A stretch of DNA of 64,000 bases from JAYODW01 sp038116745. Its GTDB lineage: Bacteria > Pseudomonadota > Gammaproteobacteria > Ga0077536. The first letter of the stretch is position 1. Each line of letters opens with the position of its first letter. The notes under the pieces are model-generated. The model saw nothing but the letters and a program-made list of their open reading frames with translations. It ran no database searches and had not been told where the DNA came from. This document shows, one piece after another, positions 1-8,085 of this stretch. The stretch covers positions 1 to 64,000 of the forward strand of contig JAYODW010000012.1 in assembly GCA_038116745.1 (NCBI GenBank). The letters are read 5' to 3'. Position numbers and translations under genes: made by a program.

Positions 1-20
1 CTCACTATTTATCCCAGCCC

Positions 21-48
21 AAAATAAAAAGCCCCAGTTACCCGGGGC
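21..48 (-). terminator. Rho-independent terminator of the initiator tRNA
   Basis: Read on the minus strand, a GCCCC/GGGGC stem with an 8-base loop is followed directly by TTTTTATTTT. It lies 11 bases beyond the tRNA 3' end and has the classic stem plus U-tract layout. Confidence 0.8.
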
Positions 49-59
49 CCTTAAAACGT

Positions 60-136
60 TGGTAGCGGGGGCAGGATTTGAACCTGCGACCTTCGGGTTA
101 TGAGCCCGACGAGCTGCCAGACTGCTCCACCCCGCA
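60..136 (-). tRNA. Initiator tRNA-fMet (CAT anticodon)
   Basis: This 77-base gene folds as a cloverleaf on the minus strand, with anticodon CAT and an encoded 3' CCA. Two initiator hallmarks are visible: the first base of the acceptor stem (T) cannot pair with its partner (T), and the anticodon stem carries three consecutive G:C pairs (GGG/CCC). The body is nearly the same as E. coli tRNA-fMet. It delivers formyl-methionine to the ribosomal P site at translation start. A promoter lies upstream (150-178) and a terminator downstream (21-48), so it appears to be a single-gene transcript. Confidence 0.95.
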
Positions 137-149
137 CTGGAGGCGCGCA

Positions 150-178
150 ATGATAGAGACTAGGGGCAGCATGTTCAA
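150..178 (-). promoter_or_regulatory. Sigma-70 promoter for the initiator tRNA
   Basis: On the minus strand TTGAAC (173-178) and TATCAT (150-155) are separated by 17 bases. The start of transcription would fall just before the tRNA 5' end at 136. Spacing and hexamers fit a housekeeping sigma promoter. Confidence 0.6.
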
Positions 179-199
179 GAGCCTTGGCTACGCCCGACT

Positions 200-1012
200 T
201 CAGTCGCTGCATGCTCCGTTTGATTCGGGAGCACAGGTTCTTCCATCCATCCAGCGCGCATTGCCAAGCAAAGCGCCAGCAAAATCGGTCCCGTTGGATA
301 AGGCCCCACGCAGGTCTGCGTAACGCAAGTCAGCGCCCGAAAAGCTCGCATGAGCTAATTTCGCTCCACGCAAGTCGATTCCAACGAGAACCGCGCCGGA
401 CAGATCGGCAAAGCGCAAATCCGCTTCAGGCGCTTTCGCATATGACAGATCGCTGCCGCGAAGTCTGGCGTTCGATAGATTCGCCAGGGACAAATCCGCG
501 TTTCGACCGGAAAGGCTTTCAAGATTTTTTCCGCTCGCGTCCCATTCCACCATGTTGCAGGAATCCAAACGCCTGTCAGCAAATGTGGATTCGTAACATC
601 GAATCTCGGGCCCAGAGTTGGGAGTTGCAATTCCAACCGCTGCTGCGAACGCCACTGATAGCACCAGCACAACCGCCAGCAACGGGACATAACTGGAACG
701 TCCAGCTTGCGAATCGCTTAGAGCGGACCATAAGGCAGTTGCTCGCGAGGCGCTGTCAACAGATTTCTTATCCGGTCTATTGGGCAACCGACCTTCCGTC
801 TCTGTCGTCGGGGAGAGTGAAGAAAAAATCTCTCTGAGAGCTTGCCAAGCCCCGCCCGCGCACCTGACCCGATCGTCCGCAGACAGCTTCCCCTGCAGCA
901 CCTGGCGCTCAATCGCGCGCCAGGTGTATGGCCCCTCGACTACCCCATCCCTGCTTACCTGCCACACCTCGTGAACTTCCTGCGGCCCACTCTGCGCCGC
1001 ACCTTCAGTCAT
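200..1012 (-). CDS. GYF_2-domain membrane protein with pentapeptide repeats
   Basis: Predicted 270-residue protein of unknown function. Residues about 14-65 match a GYF_2-type domain (WQVSRDGVVEGPYTW, then a GGAWQALREI end). A low-complexity linker and one hydrophobic segment follow at about 108-128 (VPLLAVVLVLSVAFAAAVGI). The C-terminal 110 residues are mostly pentapeptide repeats of the A(D/N)Lxx type, for example LRFADLSGAVLVGIDLRGAK. Pentapeptide repeats form a right-handed beta-helix; GYF_2 domains commonly occur in bacterial membrane proteins and may bind peptides. The layout suggests a single-pass protein with a cytoplasmic GYF domain and a periplasmic helix. It is divergent from the FliK-like gene, only about 40 bases away. 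No specific role can be assigned. Confidence 0.7.
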   Translation of the reverse strand: MTEGAAQSGPQEVHEVWQVSRDGVVEGPYTWRAIERQVLQGKLSADDRVRCAGGAWQALREIFSSLSPTTETEGRLPNRPDKKSVDSASRATALWSALSDSQAGRSSYVPLLAVVLVLSVAFAAAVGIATPNSGPEIRCYESTFADRRLDSCNMVEWDASGKNLESLSGRNADLSLANLSNARLRGSDLSYAKAPEADLRFADLSGAVLVGIDLRGAKLAHASFSGADLRYADLRGALSNGTDFAGALLGNARWMDGRTCAPESNGACSD

Positions 1013-1055
1013 TGCTTATACTCCTGACAACTATGTTGTTTGTCTGTCCCCGTTG

Positions 1056-2471
1056 ATGCTGATCCGACTTGACGCGCCCATCCCGGCAGCTGTACCCGGC
1101 CGACCGATTTCTCAGCGCCAGATACAAAACTGGGTGGTCGGCCAGCTGCTGACAGCGCAGGTCTTGTCGGTTAGCGCTTCCGGTCAGAGCCGGATACAGA
1201 TCGGCCAGAATACTTTTGCCGCTCATTCGGATTTTTCTCTTAAGACCGGAACAACCATCAATTTGAGGGTAGCAGAGAAGCATCCTCAGGTTGTCCTGCA
1301 GACCGTCGAACTGCCCGAAGAGGCGGCTCTAACGGCAGCTCGCAAGGGGCTGACCAGAAGTCTGCCGAATAGCGGAACAAGTCAGAACACGACCCGGTTT
1401 TTGAACGATCTGGATGCCATCGCTCGTTTTGCTCCAAGACCACCGAGCCTCGGGACCGGAATCTCTGCTAATACGGCTCCACAGTCCGCGGAGGCAACTA
1501 CAAGTAAGACCACCACGACGGGAACAGCATCCACCAAGAGCACAAACACTGGAACCACCGCCGAGCCAAAAGTGATGCATGAACCCGGACGGCGGACATT
1601 CCCAGATATGGAAACACAGCCTGTGCTGCCGGCAGTGCGTAACGTCATACGGCAATGCCTTGCAGAGCTTCCGGACGCAAGAAAATTGCTGGCCCCACAA
1701 ACGTTGCGAGCAGTGGTGACACAGGCGGCGACCCCGGTTGAGGCCCGGCTCCTCAGCTCCGCAAACAGTCATTCATCGCGCCCACCTCAGCTCGATTTGC
1801 GCGGCGTTTTTGAGGTGATCCAACGAGCACTGGCTGCGACAAAAACAGGAGCTGCAGCGCTCAGGGTCGGTGAAGATGCAACGCGCGTCGCCCCAGAATC
1901 TTCGCGCCCTCCCAGCGCTCCGACAAAGAACCCCCAATTCAATCCGCCCGAAACACACCTGACCAGCGAAACGGCAAGCATGCTCCGCTCTCGCAGCCCG
2001 ACAGGCGGGTCGGGTCTGGAAGCCTCACTCAGCGCTGCTCTGGAGCGCGCCAAAAGTCTGCAGTTCCAGAACGTGCTGCAGGGCAGCGTTCCAGGTACTC
2101 CCATAGTGGTAGAGATTCCCGTTCGCACCCCTGAAAATATCGATCTGTGGCGGCTGGAATTTGATGCCGACCAGCCCAAGCCCGAGGAAGAACGCGCGTC
2201 GGCTCGAGACACCGCTCTAACAGTCAATCTCACCTTCTCCAGCGGCGAAGAGTTTCGCGCACGATTACTTGAGAAAAACGGCGAACTGCATCTCACTCTC
2301 AATGCAGGCGGGCAGCGAATGCTAGCCGATATCAAAAAAAATTTAGACGTCCTGAGTTCTTCCCTCGAGGCACAAGGAATACACGTCGCCTCCATAGGAA
2401 TCGGCACAGTTCAAATCCGGGAACCAGACCAACTTGCGCGCGGGGCTGCACTCATCGACGACCACGCATGA
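1056..2471 (+). CDS. fliK: FliK-type flagellar hook-length control protein
   Basis: FliK is a secreted molecular ruler that switches flagellar export from hook to filament subunits. This protein of about 471 residues has a long Thr/Ser/Pro/Ala-rich middle (residues about 130-330), typical of FliK. The conserved C-terminal domain is at about 365-455, including LTVNLTFSSGEEFRARLLEK and a GIHVASIGIG end. A TTG at 1053 directly precedes the ATG at 1056; I prefer the ATG. It overlaps the next gene by four bases, so the two are probably co-translated. No other flagellar genes lie in the window, so it could also be one of the FliK-like paralogues found away from the main flagellar cluster. The family call rests mainly on the C-terminal domain and on the FlhB-like neighbour. 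Confidence 0.7.
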   Translation: MLIRLDAPIPAAVPGRPISQRQIQNWVVGQLLTAQVLSVSASGQSRIQIGQNTFAAHSDFSLKTGTTINLRVAEKHPQVVLQTVELPEEAALTAARKGLTRSLPNSGTSQNTTRFLNDLDAIARFAPRPPSLGTGISANTAPQSAEATTSKTTTTGTASTKSTNTGTTAEPKVMHEPGRRTFPDMETQPVLPAVRNVIRQCLAELPDARKLLAPQTLRAVVTQAATPVEARLLSSANSHSSRPPQLDLRGVFEVIQRALAATKTGAAALRVGEDATRVAPESSRPPSAPTKNPQFNPPETHLTSETASMLRSRSPTGGSGLEASLSAALERAKSLQFQNVLQGSVPGTPIVVEIPVRTPENIDLWRLEFDADQPKPEEERASARDTALTVNLTFSSGEEFRARLLEKNGELHLTLNAGGQRMLADIKKNLDVLSSSLEAQGIHVASIGIGTVQIREPDQLARGAALIDDHA

Positions 2472-2779
2472 CTGATGACCACAAAATTGATGTTGCCGTC
2501 GCCTTGCACTGGGACGGTGTGGGCGTACCCAGAGTTACCGCCAAAGGGCGTGGCGAGGTCGCCGAGAGAATTGCCGCGATCGCTCGCCATCACGACGTTC
2601 CCATCAATGATGATCCAGACCTGGTCCAAGTTCTCGCCTCCGTCCCGCTCGGCAATGACATCCCGGAAGCGCTATTTGTTGCGGTGGCAGAGGTCATTGC
2701 ATTCGCATACCGGCTGCGCGCTCAGTCTTCAAACCTTGATTACACGCCCCCTGCCGAAAAAACCGCGCCCGGACGCTGA
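2468..2779 (+). CDS. FlhB C-terminal-like protein (FlhX / EscU-YscU family)
   Basis: This 103-residue protein resembles the cytoplasmic tail of FlhB, the export switch of the flagellar type III apparatus, without its membrane part. The region VALHWDGVGVPRVTAKGRGE through LGNDIPEALFVAVAEVIAFA matches the family. The self-cleaving NPTH motif of full FlhB is absent; the sequence just before the match reads DDHKIDV. Stand-alone FlhB-tail proteins (FlhX) are often coded beside FliK-like genes, and here the two overlap by four bases. It probably interacts with FliK or the export gate. Its stop is two bases from that of the convergent PBP1b gene. Confidence 0.75.
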   Translation: MTDDHKIDVAVALHWDGVGVPRVTAKGRGEVAERIAAIARHHDVPINDDPDLVQVLASVPLGNDIPEALFVAVAEVIAFAYRLRAQSSNLDYTPPAEKTAPGR

Positions 2780-2780
2780 A

Positions 2781-5117
2781 TCACCAAAAAAATCGCCGAA
2801 GGCGTTTCAGTAATGAGGGAGATTCGGACTCATGCAGTGCCTCAGTCTGGCACGCGGGTGCCGCTGGAATCTGGCTTTCAATGTGCGCAGGGACCAGTGT
2901 GCCTGTCACGTCCTGACAGCCTTGCGAGATCTCCCCCCCCGATTCCATGTCAATTAGTCGCCAGCCCAGTGCGTCCGGCAGCTGCGCATCCAGCCCGCTC
3001 AACCCCGCTTCTCGTAACGCATCAATCCAGACCCGCAGTGCACCGCTGCTCCCGGTAAGCCCGATCGGCGCGTTGTCATCTCGACCGATCCAGACAACCG
3101 CCAAAAGATTCCCCCCGAACCCAGCAAACCAAGCATCTCGAAGGTCATTAGTGGTTCCCGTCTTTCCCGCCAGCGGTAGCGTTTTAAACGCGCCACTCAA
3201 CGACCGTGCTGTTCCACGTTCGACTACCTGAGTCAGCGCATAACGGACCAGAGCGGCACTTTCCTGAGAGATCGCCTGATGAGCCTTGATGGCATAGCGC
3301 GTCAATTCATTCCCGTCACGATCAGTCACGGCGGTAATCACACGCGGCGTCGTAACGATCCCCGCATTTGCAAAAATGGTGTAGGCACGAGCGACTTCTA
3401 AAGGCGTTAGTTCTACGGCCCCGAGAGCAATGGCAGGAACCGGAGAGACTGGCTCCTGCAGGATTTTCTGCAGGAACGCCGCGACTCTCTTGACGCCAAG
3501 ATCCAGTACAAGGTTCACGGTAGCGAGATTCATTGAACGCACCAGGGCATCGAGAAGCAGTATCCGACCGTGCTGCTGACGGTCGAAGTTCTCCGGGCGC
3601 CATCCCTCTCCAGCGCGGCCAGACCACTGCACGGCGACATCCATCAGCGGAGACACCAACGAATATTCGCCGGGCTCTGACAGCGCCAATGCGTAGATGA
3701 AGGGCTTTATCAAAGACCCTACCTGGCGCCGCGCATCGAGCGCACGGTTAAAACCAGCGTATCCAGGGTTCCGGTCTCCGGTCAGCGCCAGGACCTGCCC
3801 GGTACTCGGTTCGAGCACGACCATCGCCGCCTGAAGCTTGCCCTTCTGCTCTGCCGGCTCTACTGAAGCCAGTCGGCTGGAAAGCGCGCCCTGCACACCG
3901 GCCTGCAGCAACGGATCGACAGACGTAAATATGCGCAATCCAGCGGTTCTTAAATTATCCGGTTTGAAGTCCCTCGATAGTTCCCTTTTGACCGCGTCCA
4001 GAACCCCCATGGGCCGACCTGAAGCACTGCGACGCCCGCCTGCATTCGGGAGTTTCTTGTTACGCGCCAGCGCTGCATCGGCTTCAGAGATTGCGCCGGC
4101 AGCTGTCAGGACTGAAAGAACCAGGTCACGACGCCGCAGTGCGTTCTCCGGACGGCTGAGCGGGTTGTAGAGACTCGGACCTTTGACTAACCCGATCAAC
4201 AAAGCCGCTTCTGCTACGTCAAGTTCACGCAGTGGTTTCTGAAAATAGAATTCGGCTGCGACGCCAAACCCGTGGAGAGCACGCCGACCATCCTGCCCGA
4301 GGTAGACCTCGTTGACATAGGTTTCAAGAATTTTCTTCTTGTCGTAGCGGAGATCAAGCGAGACTGCCATCAAAAGCTCTATGAACTTTCGGGACAAAGT
4401 ACGTTCCCGCGTGAGGTAAAGATTTTTGACCAGCTGCTGGGTCAGAGTGCTGCCCCCCTGAGACCACCCACCCCTTACCAAATTGAGCCAGGCGGCACGA
4501 AGGAGTCCAGAGATATCGAACCCTGGGTGTGAGAAAAACCGGCGGTCCTCAACTATCAGCAGCGCGTTGACGAACGCGGGCGAGAGCTCATCGAAACGAA
4601 GTGGCAAGCGGTCTTCAAAAGCGTTTGAGCTGATCAAGCCGAGTTCCACGGGCTCGAGCCGAATCATACCTGTCAGGGCCTGCGACTCGTGACCCCTCAG
4701 AGAAACGATCCTGCCACGCTGAAATTCGATGCGGATCCGTCGTGGCGCCTGTCGCTTGTTCCCAAAGTCAAAGCCACGCAGGAATATCTCGATTTGCTGC
4801 CCAGTAGCCCGATATTGCCCCTCCCGGGCGGGTTCAGAAACTGCTCTGTAGTGAAGCGCTTCAAGTTCCCGAACGAGTCGCTCCGGGTCTATCAAAGCGC
4901 CCTCATAGAGTCTCAAGTGTCGGGAGAAAACGCGGGAAGGCAGAGACCACTGACGGCTCTCAAACGTATTCGCGACCGTCGCATCGAGCCACAAGCACAG
5001 CGCGGACAGGGTAAGCAGCCCCCAGAACAGTAAATGTTGGAGGAAAAACAGCGTAACTTTGCGAGGAGACCGGCGGTGACTGCGCTTTCTAGACTGGCGC
5101 GTTCTTGCACGCGACAC
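2781..5117 (-). CDS. mrcB: Penicillin-binding protein 1B (bifunctional transglycosylase/transpeptidase)
   Basis: This 778-residue inner-membrane enzyme polymerises lipid II into glycan strands and cross-links them. A basic cytoplasmic tail (residues 1-22) precedes one membrane span (about 24-50). A UB2H-like regulatory region leads into the GT51 transglycosylase, with EDRRFFSHPGFD near residue 189 and GGSTLTQQLVKNLYL shortly after. The transpeptidase shows the three active-site boxes: SLIK near 468-471, SMN near 530, and KTGTTND near 650. Length and order match E. coli PBP1b rather than PBP1a, which has no UB2H region. In the Enterobacterales UB2H is the contact for the LpoB activator; no lpoB is seen here. 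Confidence 0.93.
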   Translation of the reverse strand: MSRARTRQSRKRSHRRSPRKVTLFFLQHLLFWGLLTLSALCLWLDATVANTFESRQWSLPSRVFSRHLRLYEGALIDPERLVRELEALHYRAVSEPAREGQYRATGQQIEIFLRGFDFGNKRQAPRRIRIEFQRGRIVSLRGHESQALTGMIRLEPVELGLISSNAFEDRLPLRFDELSPAFVNALLIVEDRRFFSHPGFDISGLLRAAWLNLVRGGWSQGGSTLTQQLVKNLYLTRERTLSRKFIELLMAVSLDLRYDKKKILETYVNEVYLGQDGRRALHGFGVAAEFYFQKPLRELDVAEAALLIGLVKGPSLYNPLSRPENALRRRDLVLSVLTAAGAISEADAALARNKKLPNAGGRRSASGRPMGVLDAVKRELSRDFKPDNLRTAGLRIFTSVDPLLQAGVQGALSSRLASVEPAEQKGKLQAAMVVLEPSTGQVLALTGDRNPGYAGFNRALDARRQVGSLIKPFIYALALSEPGEYSLVSPLMDVAVQWSGRAGEGWRPENFDRQQHGRILLLDALVRSMNLATVNLVLDLGVKRVAAFLQKILQEPVSPVPAIALGAVELTPLEVARAYTIFANAGIVTTPRVITAVTDRDGNELTRYAIKAHQAISQESAALVRYALTQVVERGTARSLSGAFKTLPLAGKTGTTNDLRDAWFAGFGGNLLAVVWIGRDDNAPIGLTGSSGALRVWIDALREAGLSGLDAQLPDALGWRLIDMESGGEISQGCQDVTGTLVPAHIESQIPAAPACQTEALHESESPSLLKRLRRFFW

Positions 5118-5362
5118 CGAAATACCGCGTTAGGTTGGAGAGGAAAACGCGGAAATAAAACCTGGACTCAACCGCAGAAGCATCCTCTGCCGTTTCGGCC
5201 ATGAGCCGCTACTACTGCATTCCATCAGCAGCTGGTGCGTCACCCCGGCAATTTTTTTCAACGTGTAAGTAACTAAGGCGCTATCTCGTATACGAGGAGA
5301 CGAAGCCGGAACTTCGCCCCCTCGGGGCGGAAGACGAGTCAGCCGCTTTAAAGACTGGATGA
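5118..5362. other. Intergenic region with two inverted repeats
   Basis: This stretch of about 245 bases lies between the start of mrcB and the end of the histone-like gene, both on the minus strand. It should hold the mrcB promoter, but no convincing pair of hexamers was found. A perfect 12-base palindrome, CTCGTATACGAG, lies at 5285-5296. Confidence 0.4.
5312..5333 (-). terminator. Possible terminator hairpin after the histone-like gene
   Basis: On the minus strand CTTC-C-GCCCC, loop GAG, GGGGC-GAAG form a strong stem with one bulged C, about 30 bases after the stop of the KAPA-repeat gene. There is no U-tract, so it may be an mRNA-stabilising hairpin or a Rho-type end instead. Confidence 0.4.
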
Positions 5363-5729
5363 CTACTTTTTCGCGGTCTTCTTCTTCGCTGGCGCCTTCT
5401 TAGCCGGCGCTTTTTTAGCTGGCGCTTTCTTTGCTGGCGCTTTCTTTGCTGGCGCTTTCTTTGCTGGCGCTTTCTTGGCCGGTGCTTTCTTCGCCGGTGC
5501 TTTCTTCGCCGGTGCTTTCTTCGCCGGTGCTTTCTTCGCCGGTGCTTNNNNNNNNNNNNNNNNNNNNNNNNNNNNNNNNNNNNNNNNNNNNNNNNNNNNN
5601 NNNNNNNNNNNNNNNNNNNNNNNNNNNNNNNNNNNNNNNNNNNNNNNGTGCTTTCTTCGCCGGTGCTTTCTTCGCCGGTGCTTTCTTCGCCGGTGCTTTC
5701 TTAGTAGCCGTCTTCTTTGCCTTCGCCAT
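5363..5729 (-). CDS. Lys/Ala/Pro-repeat histone H1-like DNA-binding protein, interrupted by an assembly gap
   Basis: The protein starts MAKAKKTATKKAPAKK and consists almost wholly of the 5-residue unit A-K-K-A-P, coded by 15-base repeats, ending KKKTAKK. Such tails occur in AlgP-type and histone H1-like bacterial nucleoid proteins, which bind DNA through lysines. The ATG at 5729 has a good Shine-Dalgarno GAGGGG; an in-frame upstream ATG at 5744 does not. The gene contains 100 Ns, and as written the two flanks are not in the same frame (367 bases in total). The downstream flank is open in the AKKAP frame to a TAG at 5363-5365, so I join the flanks as one gene of unknown true length. Confidence 0.75.
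5548..5647. other. Assembly gap (100 N)
   Basis: Exactly 100 Ns sit within a 15-base tandem repeat. A round-number gap in a near-identical repeat is the usual sign of unresolved assembly, so its size should be treated as unknown. Confidence 0.95.
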
Positions 5730-5782
5730 GTCGTTACCCCTCACAGTCTTTGCGGATTAAGTGCTGCGGCAGCACCGTGGTG

Positions 5783-5812
5783 TATATACATCACCTATTG
5801 GTGTCAGCGCAA
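5783..5812 (-). promoter_or_regulatory. Candidate promoter of the histone-like gene
   Basis: On the minus strand TTGCGC (5807-5812) and TATATA (5783-5788) are separated by 18 bases, about 55 bases before the ATG at 5729. A GC hairpin (GTGCT/AGCAC, 5761-5775) lies in the presumed leader. Confidence 0.4.
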
Positions 5813-5887
5813 CGAAACCGGCATATGTCTCAACGGTTTTCTTTCAAAATGTCGCAATGACACCACAGGCGTAGTCGCATTAACGGA

Positions 5888-6544
5888 TCAATCTTTGGCG
5901 CCGAGCTCTGTGAGTATCCGGTCACGAATGGACTCAACAGCACCAACGCCTTCCACCCTGATGTAGTCAAGCTCCGCATTCCCCGCAGCCCGAGTAGAGT
6001 AGAAATCGATCAAGGGACTGGTCTGCTCGTGATAAACAGCGAGTCGCTTCCGAACCGTCTCTTCGCGATCGTCATCCCTTTGTTCAAGAGGTTCACCGGT
6101 CAGGTCATCAACATCTGCCTTTACTGGTGGATTGAACGCGACGTGGTAAGTTCGACCAGAACCCGGATGAACCCGACGTCCCGACATGCGTTTCACGATC
6201 TCCTCATCATCCACCACCAGCTCCACAACTTTATCTATATCGACGTTGATCGCGTCCAAGCCTTCCGCCTGAGGAATGGTGCGAGGAAAACCGTCGAACA
6301 GATAGCCAGCAGCACAGTCCGGCTCAGTAATGCGCTCCTTGATGAGGCCTAGAATGATGTCATCGGAGACGAGACCACCGCTGTCCATGACTTTCTTGGC
6401 TTCAAGCCCAAGCTTCGTACCTGCCTTGACAGCGGCACGCAACATATCGCCAGTGGAAATTTTCGGTATCTTGAGCTGCGCGCAAATATAGTCTCCTTGC
6501 GTGCCTTTGCCTGCACCCGGCCCCCCGAGCAAGATAATTTTCAT
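5888..6544 (-). CDS. adk: Adenylate kinase
   Basis: This 218-residue cytosolic enzyme interconverts ATP + AMP and 2 ADP. The P-loop GGPGAGKGTQ is at residues 7-16, the AMP-binding region STGDMLRAAVKAG follows, FDGFPRT is near residue 83, and the LID begins at GRRVHPGSGRTYH. The LID has no cysteines, so it is the non-zinc form common in Gram-negative bacteria. I chose the ATG at 6544; a TTG two codons upstream is less likely. AAAGGA lies upstream as a ribosome binding site. Length is close to that of E. coli Adk (214). Confidence 0.96.
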   Translation of the reverse strand: MKIILLGGPGAGKGTQGDYICAQLKIPKISTGDMLRAAVKAGTKLGLEAKKVMDSGGLVSDDIILGLIKERITEPDCAAGYLFDGFPRTIPQAEGLDAINVDIDKVVELVVDDEEIVKRMSGRRVHPGSGRTYHVAFNPPVKADVDDLTGEPLEQRDDDREETVRKRLAVYHEQTSPLIDFYSTRAAGNAELDYIRVEGVGAVESIRDRILTELGAKD

Positions 6545-6622
6545 CCTCAATCCTTTTCACATGTTGCGAGATTAAAGTCTTAAACGTTCGGCCAGCTCGC
6601 ACTCACGAACTCCTTCAGCGCC

Positions 6623-6994
6623 ATGAAATTTTCCATAGAAAAGAACCCTGCCGCCCTATCAATCGACGCCTACTCATCAGGTTGGATAGAGATCGGCGGC
6701 TCCCGCATCAGCGAGTCGTGCATCGTTTACGGCAGCGAAGTTACCTTGACCGTTTTGCCCGAGCAGCCCGAGCAGCTAAACACGGAACACCTGGCGGCCA
6801 TTCTCTCACGGGAACCCGAATTGATTCTCCTGGGTACGGGCCCAGTTCTCCAGTTTCCCGATCCAGGCCTTACCGCGCTGGCCAGCTCAAACGGCGTAGG
6901 TCTGGAAGCAATGGACACCCGTGCGGCCTGCCGGGTTTACAACATGCTTGTAGGTGAGCGACGGGCGGTTCTTGCCGCGCTGTTCATGCTGTGA
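6623..6994 (+). CDS. Mth938/DUF498-domain protein (NDUFAF3-like)
   Basis: This 123-residue soluble protein belongs to the Mth938-like (DUF498) family, related to the mitochondrial complex I assembly factor NDUFAF3. Family features visible are the SRISESCIVYG segment, the ILLGTGPVLQFPD strand-turn and a C-terminal MDTRAACRVYNMLVGERR. In proteobacteria it is a single-domain protein of unknown biochemical role. It is divergent from adk and converges on rpoS, with only 11 bases between the two stops. Confidence 0.8.
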   Translation: MKFSIEKNPAALSIDAYSSGWIEIGGSRISESCIVYGSEVTLTVLPEQPEQLNTEHLAAILSREPELILLGTGPVLQFPDPGLTALASSNGVGLEAMDTRAACRVYNMLVGERRAVLAALFML

Positions 6995-7005
6995 ACCAGG
7001 TCGCC

Positions 7006-8079
7006 CTAACTTTCGTTAAAAAGCTGATCGGGCGCGATTTGCTCCCGCTCCATGATCTGCCGCAACCTGCATAGCGCCTCAATTTGAATCTGCCGAACTC
7101 GCTCCCTGGTCACGCCGATCGCTGCGCCCACCTCCTCCAGCGTGCCGACCTCAAAACCATGCAGCCCGAAGCGCCTGTCAACCACAGCTCGCTGCTTTTC
7201 AGTCAACTCGCTCAGCCAACTTTCGATATGCATCTGCACCTCGGTGTCCTGCAGCTGTAGCGCGGGGTCAAGATTGCGCTCGTCAGCGATCGTATCGACT
7301 ACTGCAGTGTCGGAACCTCGTCCCGAAGGAGCATCGATAGAGCAAACGCGCTCATTGAGCTCCAGCATACGATGTACTTCTTCACACGGCCGGTCCAGAA
7401 ATTGGGCGACCTCATCGGCGCTAGGATCACGACCCAATTTGTAGGTCAGCTCCCTGGCGGCCCTGAGATACACATTAATTTCTTTGACTACATGAACAGG
7501 TAAGCGGATGGTTCGCGTCTGATTCATCAAGGCCCGCTCTATGTTCTGCCGGATCCACCACGTCGCGTAAGTGGAGAAACGAAAACCCTTTTCCGGATCG
7601 AATTTCTCCACAGCGCGAATCAATCCCAGATTGCCCTCCTCAATCAGGTCGAGCAATGCGAGACCACGGTTCATGTATCGCTTGGCAATCTTTACAACCA
7701 GACGAAGATTGCTTTCGATCATTCGTTGTTGCGCAGCTTTGTCTCCGGCGATCACCCGTCTACCAAACATCACCTCCTCTTCTGCGCTCAGAAGCGGAGA
7801 GAAACCAATTTCGTTCAGATACATCCGGGTAGCATCCATATCGGATGCGATGGGGCCGTTTTGATCCTGCGCTGAAAACCCCACGGCCTCATCACTCCGG
7901 GCAGCAGGCGACTCTGCGCCTTCCAGCAAAAGTTCGCGTTCTTTCTGACCGCGTTCCTCCTCCTGGCTGCATCCAGAATTCAGGTCAGAAACATCACCCC
8001 TGCCGCTGTGATTGGGCACTCCTGTCTCCGCACTCCCTGCGTCTATTGAATGAGAGCGCTTTCCCCGCATCAGCAACAC
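7006..8079 (-). CDS. rpoS: RNA polymerase sigma factor RpoS
   Basis: Stationary-phase and general stress sigma factor, 357 residues. After an unusual N-terminal extension of about 75 residues, region 1.2 begins at DATRMYLNEIG. The core-binding and -10 recognition part contains NLRLVVKIAKRYMNRGLALL and FRFSTYATWWIRQNIERA. Region 4 ends with the helix-turn-helix GVTRERVRQIQIEALCRLR. It lacks the long region 1.1 and non-conserved insert of RpoD, and its position directly after nlpD confirms RpoS. The main rpoS promoter in relatives lies inside nlpD; I did not locate one. The N-terminal extension makes it longer than E. coli RpoS (330), so the true start may lie further downstream. Confidence 0.95.
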   Translation of the reverse strand: MLLMRGKRSHSIDAGSAETGVPNHSGRGDVSDLNSGCSQEEERGQKERELLLEGAESPAARSDEAVGFSAQDQNGPIASDMDATRMYLNEIGFSPLLSAEEEVMFGRRVIAGDKAAQQRMIESNLRLVVKIAKRYMNRGLALLDLIEEGNLGLIRAVEKFDPEKGFRFSTYATWWIRQNIERALMNQTRTIRLPVHVVKEINVYLRAARELTYKLGRDPSADEVAQFLDRPCEEVHRMLELNERVCSIDAPSGRGSDTAVVDTIADERNLDPALQLQDTEVQMHIESWLSELTEKQRAVVDRRFGLHGFEVGTLEEVGAAIGVTRERVRQIQIEALCRLRQIMEREQIAPDQLFNES

Positions 8080-8085
8080 GATCCC

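Noticed and set aside
5440..5700. CRISPR array or satellite from the tandem 15-base repeats
   Set aside because: The repeats code a Lys/Ala/Pro peptide and have no spacers.
5415..5744. A separate protein with STGEE repeats read through the N gap
   Set aside because: That reading is an artefact of the arbitrary 100-base gap; the true frame on the downstream side is AKKAP.
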